64,000 nt of DNA from Halichoerus grypus (GCF_964656455.1 NC_135715.1:74165414-74229413), one strand, 5' to 3'; numbered from the stretch's first letter, positions 23,450 to 35,064 are shown. Numbers and translations: made by a program. Notes: generated by a model from the letters alone, not told the origin.

Positions 23450-24386
23450 TTTATGTTTGTTGCTTTTTATTACAAGTTTTTCTTTTAGGCCTTTTGGTTA
23501 GTCTATTGTTTCCCCTAACTATTATACATCACCTCAGACAACTGCAATGTTAAAACACTTTCCTGTAAATGTTCTCAACAAATCCCCACCACTGTTTACC
23601 CAGGATTTTAGCACTGGTTTAGCTCTGGGTCAGGTCAAATAAAAACAAATCCTTCAAGTGGGACCTTCCAGAGAACCATCAGGTGAAATAATGACTATGG
23701 GAACAGGCTTTGAATGACGTCTTGTTCTTTTATGCTCCCTCCAGTATTGGGATTGTGGACTATTATTTTTTAAAGCTGTCACTGAGCCAAAAGCAGGAAG
23801 TGGGAGTAGGGCAAGTTAAAATATTACAAAGCTCACTTTTTTAAAAACCAATATCCAGCTTTTTTTTTTCTTGAATAAAATCTCCTTGGGTTGATTTAAG
23901 TATTTAGTTAATTTTCAGAGTTCTGAAAAAGTTGATTCTCATAATTTTTGCCAGTTATCTCATTGTTTTATAGAAGAGAAAGTTTTTGGAAGTTCTTACT
24001 TTGTTATATCACTGGCATCTTTAATGAAGATATATTTTTATTTTTGGGGTATATGGTCTTGGCTGGCAAGATTGATACAGATTGTTTTACTTTAAACTTG
24101 ATATTCAGTAAATGAGATACAGTCAAAAGAGTAAGACAGAAATCAAGACTAAGTAAACTTTAATGACATTTTTTGTTATTCTTTGTGGCATTTCCCCCCA
24201 AACAATTAATTTTCATGAGTAAATTGCATTTGATATGGAGTAAAATCTGGCAAGGCAAATGTTTGTTAATTCAGTGTCTTGATTTCTTAATGGGTGAGGT
24301 TAGATAGAAATAGAGAAGCCCAAATGTAGTGTTTGTCTGAGAGACTCTGCTCTGTCCAGAGTTATCCTGAAGATATGATTCACATT
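23450..24386 (+). other. Intron 5, unassigned (possibly L1-derived at left)
   Basis: TTTGTTGCTTTTTATTACAAG and following may still be old L1 5' sequence. From about 23840 I see nothing but AT-rich intron. Confidence 0.4.
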
Positions 24387-24400
24387 ATAAAGGCCATAGA

Positions 24401-24598
24401 CAGGTACCCGGGTGGCTCAGTTAGTTAAGCATCTGCCTTTGACTCAGGTCATGGCCCCAGGTTCCTGGGATCGAGCCCCATATTGGGCTCCCTGCTCAGT
24501 GGAGAGTCTGCTTCTCCCTCTCCCGCTGCCCCTCCACCCCCAGCTCATGCTTTCTCTCTTAAATAAATAAATAGATAAATAAAATCTTAAAAAAAAAA
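24401..24598 (+). mobile_element. Can-SINE (sense)
   Basis: Flanks ATAAAGGCCATAGA (24387-24400) and ATAAAGGCGATAGA (24599-24612). A clear head and AAATAAATAAATAGATAAATAA tail. Confidence 0.95.
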
Positions 24599-24974
24599 AT
24601 AAAGGCGATAGATCCTGAGCCATTGGGAACTACAATGGACCCATTTTAGAAAATAACAGAATTTTAGGTTTGACTTTAGTTGTGACACTGGTTTGTTCTG
24701 AGCTATATAACATCTTCTATTCACCCTCAGCCATTTCTCTTTTTGGGATTAAAGAGTAAACACACAACTTTGTGAGGGTAGTTTTCCACTACAAGATGAA
24801 TTTTAGGCTGGTAGTATCAGACTGCTAATTTCTCCTGAAAAAGTAATTGTAGTTCTTTCAGTTTTGAACAGTCCTTTCAGCTGTTGATGTAGATCCCATT
24901 TCATTGTTTACATTATTGGGAAATTAATTTTTGAAGAGATATTAATTCAGTGTTATTTGCTTTATCTTCCTTAG

Positions 24975-25044
24975 TGAACCTCAAGTAACCTGTTATGTTG
25001 CAACCTCTAATCTGGATGGGGAGACAAATCTAAAAATACAGCAG
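24975..25044 (+). CDS. P4-ATPase exon 6 (DGET dephosphorylation loop)
   Basis: 70 nt, acceptor CTTCCTTAG, donor CAG|GTAAAG. It encodes [20 protein letters not shown] then KIQQ, the Ser codon being split with exon 5. The DGET glutamate drives hydrolysis of the aspartyl-phosphate in all P4-ATPases and is intact. The exon sits after a 9.3-kb intron full of L1 and SINE copies. Confidence 0.95.
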
Positions 25045-25397
25045 GTAAAGACACATTTTTAAATCCTAATTTTGTGCCTAAGCTCACAATGTCAAGTTTT
25101 GTCAGGTACCAGTTATTATTATTTTTTTTCATGAAGAAAAGTATGTCACTACTATTGTATAGATGTAATTCATCCTCACCAGTTATTTAGAGGATACTTT
25201 AAAAAAAATAAGTAGGAACTAGGTGATACGGTACTAGTGTAAGAAAAAAAATGTCCTATAAAATTCAGGTCATATAAAGGATAACATGCCTTTATGCATA
25301 TTATTTTGAGGATATTTTTGTTAGTGCTTTGGTGGTAAAACTACTGTCATGATAAATATCATAACTAGATTAAAGGGGTATAAAGGAGCTCTGAGTA

Positions 25398-25452
25398 TAT
25401 ACCACTGCTTTTTATTTATTTTTAAAAAAAATTTTTATACCACTGCTTTTTA
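25398..25452. repeat. 17-base direct repeat around a 21-base T/A tract (tail-only retroinsertion)
   Basis: TATACCACTGCTTTTTA occurs at 25398-25414 and again at 25436-25452. Between them is only TTTATTTTTAAAAAAAATTTTT-like sequence, the composition of a SINE or L1 tail read antisense. Looks like a retrotransposition that delivered only the tail. Intron 6. Confidence 0.7.
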
Positions 25453-28216
25453 AACATTTGAATTTCAGAGTAACTTGTGATTACGAATGGAAGGAGATAG
25501 TTTTCTAATTAACTTCCTATTAATGGAAAAAAGATAATCTTTAAGATAATTGAGTCTTTGCTTTATCACTTTGCTTCAGTAAGGAAGTCCCTGAATCTAC
25601 ACTTGACTATTTACATGTCTGCTAATCTTTTTTTGCAAACTTTAATTAGATTGAAAATGAAAAAAAAACATATTTAGAATTTATTAAAGTAATATATTAT
25701 CTTCATAAAAATAATATAAGTAATACAGAAACTTAGTCTATTAAACCTTATCTCCACCTTCCAAATCCCACCTTTATTCCCAGTACTAATTGTTGTAATA
25801 GTTTGGTGGTACCTTCTTATTTTTAAAAATGCAATTGTAGACTTCTGCTTCAGGGGAAATGAAGTAGACATACTTTCTTCTATTTTTCCTGCTAAGTACA
25901 AGTAAAAACTTTGGTCATTATATAGGAAAACAAATATGAGAAGACACTGAAAGAGTGATAGAAGAAGGTAGATTGTGGGACCTTGGAACCCAGGGAACAA
26001 CATGGTGGTGAGCTCCCTGGGTTTTCCTTTTGTCATATATACCAGGCTTGGAACTGAAGAAACCAAAAACCCAGAAAAACCAATGGACACAGACCAAAAA
26101 ATGCCCCAACAAAAGCCTCCTTTCTCTAGTCAAAGGACCAGGAAAGGGGCAGCCAGCAAGGCAGAAAGTTTGAGACAATGGCCACTCCATCCCAGCCAAA
26201 CACCAGAGTAAAAATTTGGCCCCACTCCTACCAATGCCAGCAAGTGTGGAGCCTAGAATTCCACCCTTACCCAGCTGTAATGAGGCACCCAACTCCCCAA
26301 CAAGGATGGTGTCAGAGAAACCAAGTAAGAAGCCAAGACTTTGATTTTGTAATAAGGATGGTAATAAGGCCCTCCTCTCTTTTCACTGTGTCAGTGAAGA
26401 CTACATGGACAGCAGTAATAAGGCACTCCAACCCCTTCAGTGCAGGGAGGTAATGATGGAGGCCTACAGGGGAGCCAGAACTCCCGCTCCTGCCCAGCTA
26501 TAACAAGGAGCTCCTCCATTTGGTTGTCAGCAGAGGCCAAGTGTGCAACTTGCCTCTCTGTCCCCCATCTTGCAGTAATGAGGCCACACCTGCTTCCCTT
26601 GTCAGAGTAGTGTCAGAGGAAGCCACCTAACACAGAAAGCTTGGTGATATCCAGATCTTATATTACCCCAAATATCCAGATTTCAATAAAAAGTCATTCA
26701 TTATGCCAAAAACCAGGAGGATCTCAAACTCAGTGAGAAAAGACAATCAACTAATGCTAAGACAAAGATAATGAGATGTTAGAATTATCTGACAGAGATT
26801 TTAAAGGCTCCATCAGGGAAAGAGTTTCACTGAGCAACTACAAACATGCTTGAAACAAATGAAAATACAAAAGTTCTCAACAAAGAAACAGAATCTCAGC
26901 AAAGCAATAGAAGACTTAAAGATGGCCCAAATGGAAATTTTAGAACTTAAAAGTACAGTAAGTACTTACGGCATCAAAAACTCTCAAGGGATGAGCTCAA
27001 CAGCAGAACAGAAGGGACAGAGGAAAGAATCCATGAACTGAAAGATAAAACAATAGGAATTTCCCAACTTGAACAGCAGAGATAATAGGCTGAAAAGGAA
27101 ATGGACAGAGCTTCAGAGACCTGTGGGAATATAACCAAAGATCTAACATTCATGACATGAGATGCTGGAAGGAGAAGGGAGGAGCTGAAAAACTACTAGA
27201 AGAAACGGTTGCTAAAACTTCACAAATTTGCCAGAAGACATAAACTACAAATTTAAGAAGCTGAACAAGCCAAAAAGGATAGACCCAAAGAATCCATACC
27301 AAGACACATCATAGTAAAACTTCTGAAAACAAAGAAAAAAATATTTTAAAGCAGTGAGAGAAAAAGGACCCTACCTCTAGGGGAAAGACCCTTTGTGTAA
27401 AAGCAGATCTCTCGTTAAAACCCATGGAGGTCAGAAAGAAATGGCATAACATTTTTAAAACGCTGATAGGGAAGAACTGTCAGTCCAGAATCATGTATCC
27501 AGCAAACACCTTCTTCAAGAATGAAGAGAGAATTAAAACATTCTCAATTGAAGGAAAAATAACAGAAGTTGTTGTCACAAGGCCCACTGTCAAAGAATGG
27601 CTAAAGGAAGGTCTTGAAACAGAAAGGAAACCATAAAAAAGGAACGAACATAAGGAAGAAGAAAGAAGGAACATGATAAGCAAAAATAAGGTTAAATACA
27701 GTAAGCTTTTTTTCCTTTTGAGTTTCCTAAATTATGTTTGATGGTTGAAGCAAAAATCATAAGATGATCTAATATGGTTCTAAATATGTGAGTGAAAATA
27801 TTTAAGATATATAACAGGGGAGGGTAAAGAGACATAAGAGGAAGCAAGGCTTCTATATTTAAATTTGTAAAATGATGATACAAATAAACTGTGAGAAGTT
27901 GCTTATAAATAATGTAATGCCTGGAGCAACCACTACAATAGTTATACAAAGGAAGATACTAAAAACACTATCAATAAACCAAAACGGAATCCTAAAAAAT
28001 GTCCAAGTAACCCAAAGGAAAGCAGGAAAAAGCAAAAAGCAAAACCAGAGAGGACAAACAAAAAAAATCAATAATTTTATTAAATGAAATGGTATTAATA
28101 TGCCATTAAGTTTTGGATTAAAGTAATATCTAATGGATTAAAAACATGATCCAACTATATGCTGTCTATTCAAAACTCATTTTAATTATATAGGCAGGTT
28201 AAAAGTAAAAAGATGG

Positions 28217-28414
28217 CACCTGAGTGGCTCAGTCGGTTAAGCGTCTGCCTTCTACTCAGGTCATGATCCCAGGGTCTAGGATCCAGCCCCATGTGGGGCT
28301 CCCTGCTCAGCTAGGAGCCTGCTTCTCCCTCTCCCTCTGCCTCTCTCCCCTACTCATGCTCTCTCTCTCTCTCAAACTCTCTCTTTCTCTCTCAAATAAA
28401 TAAAATCTTTTAAA
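28217..28414 (+). mobile_element. Can-SINE (sense) nested in L1
   Basis: Exact 16-base duplication AAAAGTAAAAAGATGG at 28201-28216 and 28415-28430. A long CT microsatellite is present in the tail region (about 28360-28397). Confidence 0.96.
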
Positions 28415-29873
28415 AAAAGTAAAAAGATGGAAAAAGATATATCATGTAAAGATTAAAAGAAATCAGGAGTGGCTATATTAATATCAGATCAAGTAGACAT
28501 CAGAGCAAATGAAATTGCTAGAGACAGGAACATTTTTTTCTTATTGTTATACAATGATAAGAGAGTCAATCCACCAATAAGACATAGCAATGCTAATGTG
28601 TGTATACATCAAAAAACAGAACTGCAAATATGTGAAGCTAAAAGTGATAGAACTTAAAAGATAGACAAATCCACATTTATAGTTGGAGACTTCAGCAATC
28701 CCCTCTCATTAATTGACAGAACAACTAGATCGAAAATTCTTCAAGATACAGAACTATATGCCATTAATCAACAGGATCTGTTTGATATTTATACAACATT
28801 CAACAATACCCAACAAAAGAAAAACACACATTCTTTTCAGTGTGCAAGGAACACACAGCAAGATAGACAATACCTGTGTCATAAAACAAGCCTCATAAAA
28901 TTAGAAGAATTGAAACCATGGAGAATGTGTTCTCCAACCACGGTGGAATAAAGCTAGAAATCAGTGACAAAGATAACAGAAAAACCTACAAACACCTGAA
29001 AAAGGTAAACTGAATAGCTCAGTACCTACTAAGGAAGTTGAATTTATAATTTAAAAGCTCCCCCAAAAGAAATCTCAAATCTCAGGCCCAGGTGGTTTCA
29101 CTGGAGATTTCTAACAAACACACAAAGAAAAATTAACATCAATTATACACAGTCTCCTCCAGAAAACAGAAGAGAGGGACTGCTTCCCGACAAAGCTGTT
29201 ATTACCCTGATATCCAAACCAGACAGAGACAATGGAAAAAAACAAAACCAAACAGTCCAATAATCCTCATGGGTATAGACACCTGAATTCTTCAAAAGTA
29301 TTAGTAAGTGGAATTCAACAATATATGAAAAGAGTTATAAAGGTTTATTCCATGTACTCAAGGCTTGTTTAATAATTGAAAATCTATCCATGTAATCCAC
29401 TATTTTAGGCTAAAAAAGAAAAATCACATGATAATATTAATAAATGCAGGAAAACATCTGACAAAATTCAGGGTCGATTCATGATAAAAACTTAGAGAAA
29501 TGTAGAAATAGAGGGGAACATTCTCAACTTGGTAAAGAACATCTACAAAAAAACTTAGAGCTAATATTAAAATACATGTGGTGAAATATAAGTGGTAAAG
29601 ACTAAATGCATTCCCCCTGAGACAGGAAACAGGCAAGGATATCTGCTCTCACTATTCTTGTTCACATAGCACTGGAAGAGGTAAAAAGTCCAATAAGAGG
29701 AAAACAAGACACACAGATTGGAAGGGAAGTAATAAGACTGTCTCTGTTTGATTTTGACATGGTTGTCTACATAGAAAAGTTGTCTACCTAGATTCCCAAG
29801 GAATCTAAAATAAAATGAAATAATGTGTTTTTGGCAAGGATATAGGATACCAGATAAATATACAAAACCACTT

Positions 29874-30063
29874 GTTTTTTTAAAAAAGATTTTATTTATT
29901 TGACAAAAAGAGCGAGAGAGGGAACACAAGCAGGGGGAGTGGGAGAGGGAGAATCAGGCTTCCCGCTGAGCAGGGAGCCCGATGCGGGGCTTGATCCCAG
30001 GACCCTGGGATCACGACCTGAGCCGAAGGCAGACGCTTAATGACTGAGCTACCCAGGTGCCCC
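29874..30063 (-). mobile_element. Can-SINE (antisense) nested in L1
   Basis: Exact duplication TACAAAACCACTT at 29861-29873 and 30064-30076. Contains GGAACACAAGCAGGGGGAGT. Its head faces the sense SINE 69 bases to the right. Confidence 0.96.
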
Positions 30064-30131
30064 TACAAAACCACTTTTATCTCTGTATAGTAGCAATAAA
30101 TGTGTGGACCCTGAAATTAAAAATACAGTAT

Positions 30132-30313
30132 CGGGGCACCTGGGTGGCTCAGTCGGTTAAGTATCTGCTTTCAGCTCAGGTCATGATCCTGGGATTGAGC
30201 CCCACATTGGGGAGAATTAACATCCTTACTGTATTGCTCAGCAGGGATTCTGCTTCTCCCTCTCCCTCTGCTCCTCCCCCCACTCCTGCTCCTGCACATA
30301 AAATCTTTAAAAA
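30132..30313 (+). mobile_element. Can-SINE (sense) with foreign 24-base insertion
   Basis: Flanks AAATACAGTAT (30121-30131) and AAATACGGTAT (30314-30324). Between CCCCACATTGGG and GCTCAGCAGGGA the usual CTCCCT is replaced by about 24 bases that exactly match, inverted, the L1 sequence at 30671-30700. Confidence 0.93.
30207..30236. repeat. Left arm of a 30-base perfect inverted repeat (partner 30671-30700)
   Basis: 30207-30236 begins TTGGGGAGAATTAAC and ends CTTACTGTATTG; 30671-30700 is its exact reverse complement, beginning CAATACAGTAAGG and ending TTCTCCCCAA. The right arm is native L1 ORF2; the left arm is alien to the SINE. Confidence 0.95.
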
Positions 30314-30345
30314 AAATACGGTATAAGTACTCAAAATGTGAATTA

Positions 30346-30536
30346 GGGGGCACCTGGGTGGCGCAGTTGATTAAGAGTCTGACTCTTGGTTTCGACTCAG
30401 GTCATGATCTCAGGGTTTTCAGATCAAACCCCGCGTAGGGTTCTGCACTTGGTGCAGAGTCTGCTTGAGACTCTGTCTCCCTCTGCCCCTACACTTTCTC
30501 TCTCTCTCTCTCTCTCAAATAAATAAATCTTTAAAA
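30346..30536 (+). mobile_element. Can-SINE (older type, sense) nested in L1
   Basis: ATGTGAATTA before and ATATGAATTA after. The GGTGGCGCAGTTGATTAAGA head with GACTCTTGGTTTCGACTCAG belongs to an older subfamily than its neighbours. Confidence 0.93.
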
Positions 30537-31879
30537 AATATGAATTAAGTGTAAATCTAACAAGATAGACAGGATCTGTATGCTGAAAATTTCATTACAA
30601 TGTTGATGAAAGAAATTAAAGAAGATCTAGATAAATGGAGAGATAAACAGTGTTCATGGATTGAAAGACTCAATACAGTAAGGATGTTAATTCTCCCCAA
30701 ATTGACATACAGGTTTAATGCAACTCCTATGAAAATACCAGCAAGGTCTTTTGTAGAGATAGATGAGCTTATCCTAAAATATGTACAGAATGGCAAAGAA
30801 ACTGTAATAGCTAAAACAATTTTGAAAAAGCAGCATAAAATGGAAGGAATAAATCTACCTGATTTCAAGTCATTTTTTAACTACAGTAATCAGGAGTGTG
30901 TAGTTTTGGTAAAGGATAGACACACAGCTCAATGCAGCAGAATAGAAAAGCCAGAAATAGATCTACACAGATATGCCCAAATGACTTCGTCAAAGGAGCA
31001 AAAGCAATTCATTGCAGAAAAGATAAACTTTTCAACAAATGGTGCTGGAGCAATTGTATGTGCATAGGCAAAAAACAAAGTAAAAAACACTTGACCTAAG
31101 TCTCATACTTTATACAAAAGTTAACTAATAATTTATCATAACTTAAATGTAAAATGTAAAACTAAAAAACTTTTAGGAAAAAAAATTGGAAAAAAATCTT
31201 CAGAATTTAGAGTAGGCCAAGATTTTCAGACTCAATACTAAAAATGTGATCCTGAAATGGAAAAATTGATAAATTGGACCTCATCAAAATGAAAAGCTTT
31301 TGCTTTTGAAGAAGATGAAAAGACAAGCTGAAAACTGGGAGAAAATATTCGCAAACCACATATCTGACAAAGGATTGGTATTTCAAATATATAAAGAACT
31401 CTCAAAACTCTACAGAAAAAAAAAATAGCCAAACCAAACAATTCAATTAGAACATGGGCAAAAAAAGACATTTCATGGAACAGGATATAAAAATGGCAAA
31501 TAAGCACATGCAGATATTTTCTACATCATTAACCATTAGGGAAATGCAAATTAAAATCAAAGTGAAATGTTACTACATACCTATCAGAATGGCCAAAATT
31601 AAAAATAGTTCCAACACCAAATGCAGGTAAGGATGTGGAGAAACTGGATCATTCAAACACAATGGGAATATAAAATGATACAGCCACTTGGGAAAACATT
31701 TTGGCGGTTTTGTATAAAATTAAACATGCAAATATTATATGACCCAGTAATTGTACTATCCCAGAGAGATGAAAAGCTATGTTCACAGAACAGACAACCT
31801 TTATGCAAATGTTTATAGCAGCTTTATTAACAATAGCCAGCTATCCTCTAGCAGGTGAATGTTTAACTGTGATACATCT

Positions 31880-32560
31880 ATACTTATTTTTGTTTATTTA
31901 TCTTAAATCCAGACACTTTACTAAACTCTCTTACACATTTTTATGATTTTTAAGTCAAGCAGATAGCATTTTTGGGGTAACAAATTCTTTCTATAAAAGT
32001 TGGTTCATTTCTGGTGTTTATTTTTCAGTAATCATACTTAATTTCCTTTTTCCCCAGTCATATGGTATTCCCCAGAAACTCCTGAACAGTTGCAAATAAA
32101 TTTGGTGATAGAACCTAGTCTCTTCTTGATCCTGACTAACATGGAAATGCTTTAACATTTTATAGTTAAGTGTGGATAGTTGCTTTTTGTTTGCTTTTAT
32201 CAAATTTGTGAAGTTTTGCTAAGATTTTTTTTTCTAGAATGCATGTTAAGCTTTTTACTATTTTTTCTGCCTCTATTGATAGGATAATGCTTTTTCTTTT
32301 TTAATTCATTAATATATCACTCTTGAGCATCTGTTTTTGAGTGTACTGGTAATACATATTTTCTTTTTCGGGGAAATATTTGTTCATGTTGTTTGTTCAT
32401 TTTTCTATTGGGATATTTATATTTTTATTGGTTTATAGGATTTCTTTACATATTTTTCTTACTAATTATTTGTCAGTTATATGTATTAAAAATGTCCAGA
32501 AGACATTTACCCAGTTGGTAACTTGGTCTTATACTTTATTTAAGGCATCTTTTGATTAAC
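31880..32560 (-). mobile_element. Old L1 ORF2 fragment (antisense), intron 6
   Basis: Antisense pattern of the L1 reverse-transcriptase region (TTACTAAACTCTCTTACAC, GGATATTTATATTTTTATTGG, TTGTCAGTTATATGTATTAA). Edges uncertain. Confidence 0.55.
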
Positions 32561-32788
32561 AGAAGTTCATCCCAAACTGTTTCAATGTAGGTTTCTGAGT
32601 GTCAAAACTTCCAAGATATTGTTTGCATGCCTGAAAATATTTGCGTTAAACTTTCACATTTGTTTGATATTTGGGAAATTTAAAGGTCTAAATTTAAAGG
32701 TCTTTTATTTAGATAACTAAAAATAAAAATTCACTGTCTTCTTATATCTTGTATTGTTGTTAAAAAGACTGATGACAATTTGATTCTT

Positions 32789-32991
32789 TTTTTTTTTTAA
32801 AGATTTTATTTATTTATTTGAGAGAGAGAGAGAGAATGAGAGAGAGAGAGAGCCCAAGATGGGGGAAGGTCAGAGGGAGAAGCAGACTCCCTGCTGAGCA
32901 GGGAGCCTGATGTGGGACTGGATCCTGGGACTCCAGGATCATGACCTGAGCTGAAGGCAGTTGCTTAACCAACTGAGCCACCCAGGTGCCC
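32789..32991 (-). mobile_element. Can-SINE (antisense), intron 6
   Basis: Exact duplication TGACAATTTGATTCTT at 32773-32788 and 32992-33007. A GA microsatellite lies at 32820-32852. Confidence 0.97.
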
Positions 32992-33084
32992 TGACAATTT
33001 GATTCTTGTTCTCCTGAAGATGATCCGCTTTTTCTCTCTGGAAAGTTGAGATCATCTTATTGCAATGAGACATTCTCTAGATCA

Positions 33085-33262
33085 GTGTTTCTCCAAGTGT
33101 GATCCCTGGACCAGCACCATCACCATTCTTTTGGAAATACAAATTCTAGTGACCCACCCCAGACCTACTGAAAAAAACAAAACAAAACAAAAAACAACAA
33201 CACAAAAACCCTCGGGGTACATCTCAGCAGTCTGTATTTAAAGACTTCCAGGTGAATCTGAT
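33085..33262 (-). mobile_element. MER20 (hAT-Charlie), antisense
   Basis: AGTGTTTCTCCAAGTGTGATCC ... ACCCACCCCAGACCTACTGA ... CAGTCTGTATTTAAAGAC TTCCAGGTGAATCTGATGC is reverse MER20. An A/C-rich patch (33171-33212) interrupts it. Confidence 0.82.
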
Positions 33263-33667
33263 GCATGCAAATCAGGTGATGCATGGAATCACTATTCTAG
33301 ATCCTTACTACTCTAAGCATGGTCCAGCGTTCAGCATCATCAGCTACATCCATAAATGTATCAAACATGACATGATGTTTGGTTATAGTGACTGTACTTT
33401 CAAAAATGTTATTTTCATATAGAGATGATGAAAACTTAACTTTCCTACATCTTTCAACCTTACTAAAATTATTTGCAAAATGCTGGCATGGCAAAGTTTT
33501 CTAACAAAGTTTATGTTAAAGTTTCATGTGCATAATTTGTTACCTGATAAGTGCAGTACATTTTTAAACCCTGATTTTCATAATTTTCTTTTATTAACTA
33601 CTCGAGACATTGAACTTTGCTATTAAAATTTAATTTTCATGTTTTTAACTTTGACTTTATTTTACAG

Positions 33668-33795
33668 GCTTTGTTAGAAACAGCTGAAATGCAAACAGAA
33701 AAACAATTGTCAAGCCTATCAGGAAAAATAGAATGTGAAGGACCTAATCGTCATTTCAATACGTTCATTGGAACCTTGTATCTAAATGGTAAAAG
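33668..33795 (+). CDS. P4-ATPase exon 7 (actuator domain, C-terminal half)
   Basis: 128 nt, acceptor TTTTACAG, donor AAAAG|GTATCA. It encodes [40 protein letters not shown] and GK, then a split Ser. IECE.PNRH is a hallmark of ATP8A/ATP8B enzymes. TAEMQT...[12 protein letters not shown] favours ATP8A2 over ATP8A1, while [13 protein letters not shown] is unusual. The GTATCA donor is weak. An earlier GT within AATG|GTAAAAG would not preserve the frame into exon 8. Confidence 0.93.
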
Positions 33796-34669
33796 GTATC
33801 ATCTTTCACTTCTCAAACCTTTTTTTTTTTTAATGGAACATTAAAAAATGGCAGTTTTTATTCTCTTGGTTGGTAACATTTTAAACCTTTATACTTTTTC
33901 ATTTTTTACTTGACTTTGAAATACCTGAGGCATCAATATATTGTTTTTTAAAAAAGGAATTCTTAAGTATAAGAGGAAAGTGTATGACATTTTCTTAATC
34001 AGCTTACCTGCAAATGGAAGGACTAGAGAAGTCAGGTCCAAGTTCCCATTGCAGACAAGCACTTAGCACATCCCTTGGGGTAAATTAGTGGAAAGAACAA
34101 GGTTTTGAAAGTCATTCAAGGAGAGAAGCCACTAAGGATTTAGTTTGATAACGATGAAGGATTTTTCCTAATTTCTACTCCATTTCTACTTAGCTTCTAC
34201 TTTAGACTTTCACAAAAACATCTTTTATATAGTGAGTTGGGCTGTGCTGGAGGGGAGGAGGACAAGTAAATATGGCAGACTGAGCTTGCTTTGTGTGCTC
34301 TGAATGACCACATATAATCTTTTCTATAGATTACCAAATTGGCACACAGGTACTTATTCCTCCACCTAATCTTCCTTGACAATAAGATTTATAGTCACCG
34401 TAGGTATCAGAGGTATTTTCTCTCCAAAATTTCAGTCAACATACTTTTTTGGGTTAGTGAGAAATGGATCATAAAACATTGTTTTTCCATGCTCTTTTAG
34501 AAGGAGGTACTTTCTATGAAGACACATTTGTTTTTATTGCTATTTCCCCCCAGTGTTGAACTTGACAAAAGGAAATATATGTAAGGTGAAAGCTTAGGCT
34601 TGCTTTACATTGTGAAAAGAAAAGAAAAAACTTTTTGGTTAATTTATAAATGCTCTTCTTTATTTTTAG
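33796..34669 (+). other. Intron 7, no recognised element
   Basis: AT-rich, 0.87 kb between exons 7 and 8. A poly-T/A stretch near 33820-33850 is the only irregularity. Confidence 0.6.
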
Positions 34670-34781
34670 CCCTGTTCCAATTGGGCCTGATCAGATCTTG
34701 CTAAGAGGTACACAACTTAAAAATACTCAGTGGATCCTTGGCATAGTTGTTTACGCTGGAGTTGAAACCAAATTCATGCAG
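34670..34781 (+). CDS. P4-ATPase exon 8 (stalk before TM3), with abnormal splice donor
   Basis: 112 nt, acceptor TATTTTTAG. It completes the split Ser and encodes [52 protein letters not shown] is diagnostic of ATP8A. The usual G-H-D-T-K reads GVETK. The exon must end after CAG at 34781, because exon 9 starts with the conserved NS...PLKRSNVEK in phase 0, but the next bases are ATAAAATAA. The obligatory GT is AT, and read-through stops after Ile-Lys. Confidence 0.9.
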
Positions 34782-34790
34782 ATAAAATAA
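34780..34790 (+). other. Disrupted 5' splice site of exon 8 (CAG|ATAAAA)
   Basis: The sequence is GCAG|ATAAAATAA. Changing one base (G at +1) would give CAG|GTAAAA, a good donor. It lacks the U12 AT-AC signature (ATATCCTT), and the following acceptor is a normal ATGCAG with no U12 branch site nearby. A cryptic donor AAGAG|GTACAC exists at 34707/34708, but its use would remove 74 nt and shift the frame. Confidence 0.8.
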
Positions 34791-34886
34791 TTTGTGATGA
34801 CAGATAGTATTGCCTCTAGATTTTTTCTTCTTTTAGGAGGTGAGGGATTTAGTGTTTCTCTCTTGAATTTAGGAAGCTTATTTCTG

Positions 34887-35064
34887 GGGGCACCTGGGTG
34901 GCTCAGTTGGTTAAGTGTCTGCCTTCGGCTCAGGTCATGATCCCAGAGTCCTGGGATCAAGTCCCACATTGGGCTCCCTGCTCAGCAGGAAGTCTGCTTC
35001 TCCTTCTGCCCCTCCTCCTGTTCATGCTCTCTCTCTTAAATAAATAAATAAAATATTTTTTTAA
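34887..35064 (+). mobile_element. Can-SINE (sense), 105 bases after exon 8
   Basis: Exact duplication AGGAAGCTTATTTCTG at 34871-34886 and 35065-35080, so a recent insertion. It lies downstream of the broken exon 8 donor but does not touch it. Confidence 0.97.

Larger units (their letters stand above)
25830..31860 (+). mobile_element. Long old L1, sense, 5' UTR to end of ORF2, intron 6
   Basis: A GC-richer 5' part (about 25830-26640, with CCCAGCCAAACACCAG and repeated CAGCTATAA), then an ORF1-like A-rich region, then ORF2 pieces. Readable fragments include GWLYQYQ-type endonuclease sequence near 28460, LPKLTYRFNATPMKIPARSF at 30687 onward, and KMIQPLGKTFWRF near 31675. Many stops. Four SINEs are nested (28217, 29874, 30132, 30346). 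It ends without a clear poly-A near 31860. Confidence 0.75.

Noticed and set aside
33787..33795. Alternative exon 7 donor at AATG|GTAAAAG
   Set aside because: It looks stronger than the used GTATCA, but it would change the phase and break the conserved GK-S junction with exon 8.
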